Program-made: the position numbers and the translations under genes
Source: Hyphomicrobiales bacterium
Lineage (GTDB): Bacteria > Pseudomonadota > Alphaproteobacteria > Rhizobiales > Aestuariivirgaceae
DNA: 8,402 bases
Direction: 5' to 3'
NCBI GenBank assembly: GCA_020029455.1
Contig: JAIBJH010000106.1
Location: forward strand, 1-8,402
Notes under the pieces: model-generated
What the model was told of the DNA's origin: nothing
The model's database searches: none
Seen by the model: the letters and a program-made list of their open reading frames with translations, nothing else
Part shown: piece after piece, positions 5,464 to 8,402 of the stretch
Layout of the letters: every line of letters begins with the position of its first letter
Numbering within the stretch: position 1 is the first letter of the stretch

Positions 5464-6756
5464 ATGGATCGCATCCGCATCCGCGGTGGCAACAGGCTGA
5501 ACGGCACGATAGACATTTCGGGCGCCAAGAATGCCGCCCTGCCCCTGATGATCACGGCGCTGCTGACGCCAGAAACGCTCACCCTGCACAATGTGCCGCG
5601 CCTTGTGGACGTGTTGCGCCTGCAGAAGATCCTTGGCAACCACGGCGTCGACATTATGACGGCCGGCAAGCGCGCCGGCCAGAACGGTGGCGCTGGCGAG
5701 ACGCTGCGCATTTCCGCCAAAACCATTGTGGATACCACTGCGCCCTACGATCTTGTCTCCAAAATGCGCGCTTCTTTCTGGGTGCTGGGGCCGCTCATTG
5801 CCCGCATGGGTGAAGCAAAAGTCTCGCTGCCCGGTGGCTGCGCCATCGGCACGCGTCCGGTGGACCTCCATCTCCTTGTCATGGAAAAGCTGGGCGCCAC
5901 TTGTGACGTGGAGCAAGGCTATGTGATCGCCCGGGCCAAGCACGGCCTCAAGGGTGGACACATCACCTTTCCAAAGGTCTCGGTTGGTGCAACCCATGCG
6001 GCATTGATGGCCGCTGTCCTCGCTCACGGTGACACCATCATCGAAAATGCCGCAACCGAACCCGAAATCGGCGATGTGGCCGAATGCCTCAACAAGATGG
6101 GAGCCAAGATCGAAGGCATTCACACCAAGACGCTGCGCATCACTGGCGTCACCTCGCTGAAAGGCGCCGAGCACACGGTGATCGCGGACCGCATCGAAAC
6201 CGGAACCTATGCCATGTCCGCTGCCATGACGGGCGGTGATGTGCTCTTACGCGGAGCGCGCGCCGACACGCTGGAGAATCCGTTGCTACTCCTCGAACGC
6301 ACGGGCGTCACCGTCGAGCGCAACAACGAAGGCATCCGCATCAAGCGCAATGGCTCTGCCCTTCAGCCCGTAGACATTATAACCGATCCCTATCCCGGTT
6401 TCCCGACCGACCTGCAGGCCCAGTTCATGGGGCTGATGACCATGGCGAAGGGTACAAGCCATATCCGTGAGACCATCTTCGAGAACCGTTTCATGCATGT
6501 ACAGGAACTGGCGCGGCTCGGCGCCGATATTCATTTGCACGGCGACATGGCAGAAGTGCGCGGTGTGAAAAAGCTCACTGGCGCCGATGTGATGGCAACG
6601 GACTTGCGTGCCTCTGTTTCGCTGGTAATCGCAGGTCTTGCGGCGGAAGGCGAAACCATGCTGCACCGGGTCTATCATCTAGACCGCGGTTTCGAAGCGC
6701 TGGAAGACAAGCTCTCGGCCTGCGGCGCTGATGTGGAGCGGCTTTCCGGTTCCTGA
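5464..6756 (+). CDS. murA: UDP-N-acetylglucosamine 1-carboxyvinyltransferase (MurA)
   Basis: Cytoplasmic enzyme for the first committed step of peptidoglycan synthesis: it transfers enolpyruvate from PEP to UDP-N-acetylglucosamine. It has 430 residues, the normal length. The protein starts MDRIRIRGGNRLNGTIDISGAKNAALPLM, with K22 and N23 of the SGAKN motif. The active-site cysteine is C126 in PGGCAIGTRPVDLHL, equivalent to E. coli C115, the residue that fosfomycin alkylates, so this is the sensitive Cys type and not the Asp type. Other conserved parts are DRIETGTY, FPTDLQAQ and the C-terminal HRVYHLDRGFE. The start at 5464 is chosen because GGGGA lies 7 nt upstream and it gives the canonical N-terminus; the open frame back to 5323 adds 47 unconserved residues. 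It is the first gene of a compact four-gene plus-strand cluster, with the DUF2948 gene 3 bp downstream. Confidence 0.97.
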   Translation: MDRIRIRGGNRLNGTIDISGAKNAALPLMITALLTPETLTLHNVPRLVDVLRLQKILGNHGVDIMTAGKRAGQNGGAGETLRISAKTIVDTTAPYDLVSKMRASFWVLGPLIARMGEAKVSLPGGCAIGTRPVDLHLLVMEKLGATCDVEQGYVIARAKHGLKGGHITFPKVSVGATHAALMAAVLAHGDTIIENAATEPEIGDVAECLNKMGAKIEGIHTKTLRITGVTSLKGAEHTVIADRIETGTYAMSAAMTGGDVLLRGARADTLENPLLLLERTGVTVERNNEGIRIKRNGSALQPVDIITDPYPGFPTDLQAQFMGLMTMAKGTSHIRETIFENRFMHVQELARLGADIHLHGDMAEVRGVKKLTGADVMATDLRASVSLVIAGLAAEGETMLHRVYHLDRGFEALEDKLSACGADVERLSGS

Positions 6757-6759
6757 TCC

Positions 6760-7182
6760 ATGCTCCACCTGACGGCTTTTGACGCGGACGACCTAGCGGC
6801 AGTTTCGGCGCAGATGCAGGATGCTGTGTTGAAGCTGGGCGAAGTGTCGTGGAATCCTGCCCGCAAGACATTTGCGCTCGTGGCCAACCGCTTCGCCTGG
6901 GATGCCCTGCCCGAGAGGCAGCGCAGGCGCGTGGGGCTTCGCTTCAACTATGTGACGGCCGCGCGCCGTCACCTTCCTGCAAACACCGATGCTAACATGG
7001 TACTGGCGCTGCTCGCCATCACCTTCGAGCCCAAGGGAGCCAAGGACAAGCTGGCCGGCACGGTAACGCTCAGTTTCTCGGGCGGCCATGCCATTAAGCT
7101 CGATGTCGAGGTAGTCGACGTGCAGCTTGATGACCTGGGTTCTGCCTGGTCGGCTAGCTCGGTACCCAGCCATGGCGCCTGA
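6760..7182 (+). CDS. DUF2948 family protein
   Basis: Protein of 140 residues belonging to DUF2948, an uncharacterised alphaproteobacterial family. Family features visible are the opening LTAFDADDLAAVSAQMQDAVLKLG, FALVANRFAWD (about residues 38-48), the VLALLAITFEP strand, a GGHAIKLDVEVVDVQLDDLG stretch and SAWSAS near the end. There is no signal peptide or membrane segment, so it is probably cytoplasmic. Its ATG lies 3 bp after the murA stop with no Shine-Dalgarno, implying translation coupled to murA. Its last 11 bp overlap the UPF0262 start. Function is unknown; steady linkage to murA hints at envelope or growth control but is not proof. Confidence 0.88.
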   Translation: MLHLTAFDADDLAAVSAQMQDAVLKLGEVSWNPARKTFALVANRFAWDALPERQRRRVGLRFNYVTAARRHLPANTDANMVLALLAITFEPKGAKDKLAGTVTLSFSGGHAIKLDVEVVDVQLDDLGSAWSASSVPSHGA

Positions 7183-7663
7183 CCGCGCCACCCGTTCCAA
7201 CAGACTCATTGCTGTTGAATTGGACCAGTCGATTGAGCGCAGCCCCTCGCCCGAAGCCGAGCACGAGCGCAGCGCCGCGATCTATGATCTCATCGAAGAA
7301 AATTCCTTTGCGCTGAGCAATGGCACGAGCGGCCCCTATCACCTTGTGCTCGCCACCATGGATGGCAGGTTGGTGTTCGACGTACGCGACATGGCCCAGC
7401 AGCCGCTCATGGCTTTCGGGCTTTCGCTCACGCCCTTCCGTCGCATCGTGAAGGACTATTTCCATATTTGCGAAAGCTACTATGACGCCATCCGCAACGC
7501 CAATCCGGCGCAGATTGAAACTATCGATATGGCGCGCCGCGGCCTTCACAACGAGGGTAGCGACATTTTGAAGGAGCGGCTGCAGGGCAAGGTGGAACTT
7601 GATTTCGATACGGCGCGCCGGCTCTTCACCTTGGTTTGCGCACTACTTTGGCAGGGGCATTGA
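7172..7663 (+). CDS. UPF0262 family protein
   Basis: Protein of 163 residues in the UPF0262 family of Alphaproteobacteria, function unknown. Recognisable stretches are NRLIAVELDQSIERSPSPEAEHERSAAIYDL near the N-terminus, GPYHLVLATMDGRLVFDV, FGLSLTPFRRIVKDYFHICESYY and the C-terminal MARRGLHNEGSDILKERLQGKVELDFDTARRLFTLVCAL. It appears soluble and cytoplasmic. The ATG at 7172 gives the family's usual length and beginning; the open frame back to 7127 adds 15 unconserved residues. No ribosome site is visible, and the 11-bp overlap with the DUF2948 gene suggests coupled translation. Its stop shares one base with the start of the next gene (TGATG). In most relatives I recall, hisD stands just before this gene; here it does not. 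Confidence 0.92.
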   Translation: MAPDRATRSNRLIAVELDQSIERSPSPEAEHERSAAIYDLIEENSFALSNGTSGPYHLVLATMDGRLVFDVRDMAQQPLMAFGLSLTPFRRIVKDYFHICESYYDAIRNANPAQIETIDMARRGLHNEGSDILKERLQGKVELDFDTARRLFTLVCALLWQGH

Positions 7664-8109
7664 TGGCGGACGATACTCACAAACACCAGCCCTCCGCCGT
7701 GCTTTTCATCTGTACACAGAATGCCATCCGCTCGCCCATGGCGGCGGCATTGATGCACCAGTTCGCCGGCCACCGCATCTATGTGGCGAGCGCAGGCATC
7801 ATGGCGGGCGATCCCGATCCCTTTGTGGGGCTGGTGATGGATGAGATCGGGCTTGATGTGACGCGCCACCGCCCGCATTCGATTGATGACTTGGCGGACT
7901 CCGCTTTTGATCTTGCAATCACGCTGTCGCCCGAGGCCGATGCCCATGCCCGCGCCTTGGTGAAGACCATGGCAGTTGACGTTGAACATTGGCCAACGCC
8001 CGATCCTTCCCTCAACCACGGCAGCCGCGAGCAGATTCTCGATGCCTATCGTGCTGTGCGCGATGGTTTGAAGAAACGGATTGAAGAACGTTTTGCAGTG
8101 AGGGCGTGA
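7663..8109 (+). CDS. Low-molecular-weight protein phosphatase / ArsC-like family protein
   Basis: Cytoplasmic phosphatase-fold protein of 148 residues. The P-loop signature CX5RS is present as CTQNAIRS (nucleophile C17, R23, S24) close to the N-terminus, right after the VLFI strand. The likely general-acid aspartate is D114 in WPTPDPS, the region that also resembles thioredoxin-linked ArsC arsenate reductases. Either tyrosine phosphatase or arsenate reductase chemistry is thus possible from motifs; placement in the murA/UPF0262 cluster and not among ars genes favours a phosphatase role with unknown target. The ATG at 7663 overlaps the UPF0262 stop by one base and has AGGGG 5 nt upstream; an upstream TTG at 7636 would lie inside UPF0262 and adds nothing conserved. 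Downstream I expected infA but find only repeats up to the window end. Confidence 0.88.
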   Translation: MADDTHKHQPSAVLFICTQNAIRSPMAAALMHQFAGHRIYVASAGIMAGDPDPFVGLVMDEIGLDVTRHRPHSIDDLADSAFDLAITLSPEADAHARALVKTMAVDVEHWPTPDPSLNHGSREQILDAYRAVRDGLKKRIEERFAVRA

Positions 8110-8138
8110 TTTTGCCTCGCGTGACAAACTTCCATTTC

Positions 8139-8230
8139 TCTCCATTGGCGTCCCGGACTTGATCCGGGATCAACCCGCCGACCCAGTTTTTCTTTGCGCT
8201 GGGTGGGCCGGTCAAGCCGGCCCATGGAGA
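8139..8230. repeat. Palindromic mosaic repeat with three internal hairpins
   Basis: An outer stem TCTCCAT (8139-8145) / ATGGAGA (8224-8230) encloses three hairpins. The first is TCCCGGA / TCCGGGA (8151-8169) with loop CTTGA. The second is ACCCAG / CTGGGT (8181-8204) with a 12-base loop. The third is TGGGCCGG / CCGGCCCA (8204-8224) with loop TCAAG. The first and third loops are exact reverse complements, and the whole block is roughly an inverted repeat of itself. The TCCCGGACTTGATCCGGGAT string is, from memory, widespread between genes in Alphaproteobacteria, so this is probably a REP/BIME-like dispersed element. Confidence 0.75.
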
Positions 8231-8294
8231 AATTTAGAAACAGTTTCAGTTAGAGTCTGATCACTATCAATTGAGGCGAGTACTGAACTTCAGT

Positions 8295-8402
8295 CCCTCC
8301 CCTGCAAAGCGCGGGGAGGGTGGCGCACATCTTGTGCGCCGGGTGGGGGCCGCAACAAGCTGAGACCCCCTCCGTCATTGCTACGCAATGACACCTCCCC
8401 CG
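8295..8402. repeat. Second palindromic mosaic repeat, cut by the right window edge
   Basis: Three perfect stems follow one another: CCCTCCCC / GGGGAGGG (8295-8320), GGCGCACA / TGTGCGCC around TCT (8322-8340), and GTCATTGC / GCAATGAC around TAC (8374-8392). GGGGG (8345-8349) can also pair with CCCCC (8366-8370), closing a 16-base loop. The final CCTCCCCCG looks like the first arm of a further hairpin beyond the window. Such CCTCCCC-type modular repeats are common between genes in Rhizobiales. Confidence 0.7.

Larger units (their letters stand above)
8110..8402. other. Non-coding tail of the window, occupied by palindromic repeats
   Basis: No credible gene is seen in these 293 bp on either strand. 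Two blocks of strong inverted repeats (8139-8230 and 8295-8402) fill most of it, separated by a 64-bp AT-richer spacer with no recognised signal. Part of the first block could serve as the transcription end for the murA operon, since its first hairpin begins about 40 bp after the phosphatase stop. Confidence 0.6.

Noticed and set aside
5356..6174. Long minus-strand open frame (272 codons) across murA
   Set aside because: It lies almost wholly antisense to murA, which is unmistakable by its motifs; composition is typical of a shadow frame in GC-rich DNA.
7546..8145. Minus-strand open frame of 199 codons
   Set aside because: Antisense to the phosphatase gene with its CX5RS motif; no recognisable domain.
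8110..8402. CRISPR array or riboswitch at the right edge
   Set aside because: The repeats are palindromes of different sequence, not regularly spaced identical repeats, and no ligand-binding fold or downstream gene is visible.

Overview
The window looks like chromosomal DNA from a moderately GC-rich alphaproteobacterium, most likely Hyphomicrobiales/Rhizobiales. The evidence is a rhizobial-type alpha-glucoside (agl) transport locus, a murA - DUF2948 - UPF0262 - low-molecular-weight phosphatase cluster characteristic of Alphaproteobacteria, a DUF1127 protein, and intergenic palindromes of the kind scattered through alphaproteobacterial genomes. I cannot fix the genus from sequence reading alone.

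Left part (1-2949): a divergent sugar-uptake locus. On the minus strand are the start of an AglF-type permease (cut by the window edge) and the AglE-type periplasmic binding protein. On the plus strand is the LacI-family regulator AglR. The aglE promoter is readable (TTGACA / TATGAG), and a 16-bp perfect palindrome sits on its expected start point. A related imperfect palindrome lies just ahead of aglR, so one regulator probably controls both directions. A 12-bp hairpin with a GCAA loop separates aglE from aglF and probably sets the excess of binding protein over permease.

Middle part (2950-4202): a short region of small genes and hairpins. It holds two strong hairpins after aglR, a small DUF1127 protein on the minus strand, about 330 bp with little recognisable content, a GFA/CENP-V-type zinc-binding protein that most likely starts at a GTG, and tRNA-Thr(GGT) on the minus strand with an encoded CCA.

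Right part (4202-8109): a 46-residue lysine/arginine-rich protein overlaps tail-to-tail with a PLP-dependent threonine/serine dehydratase on the minus strand. Divergent from the dehydratase is a tightly packed operon: murA (peptidoglycan precursor synthesis), a DUF2948 protein, a UPF0262 protein and a low-molecular-weight phosphatase/ArsC-like protein. These genes are separated by 3 bp or overlap by 11 bp and 1 bp. From memory of many alphaproteobacterial genomes, hisD usually sits between the DUF2948 and UPF0262 genes, but here those two overlap, so hisD is absent from this position.

Right edge (8110-8402): non-coding, filled by two palindromic mosaic repeats. The first has two hairpins whose five-base loops are exact complements of each other; the second runs off the window. 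I found no convincing undescribed multi-gene system. The best leads are the operator/promoter architecture of agl, the missing hisD, the possible leaderless small basic gene, and the structured repeats.
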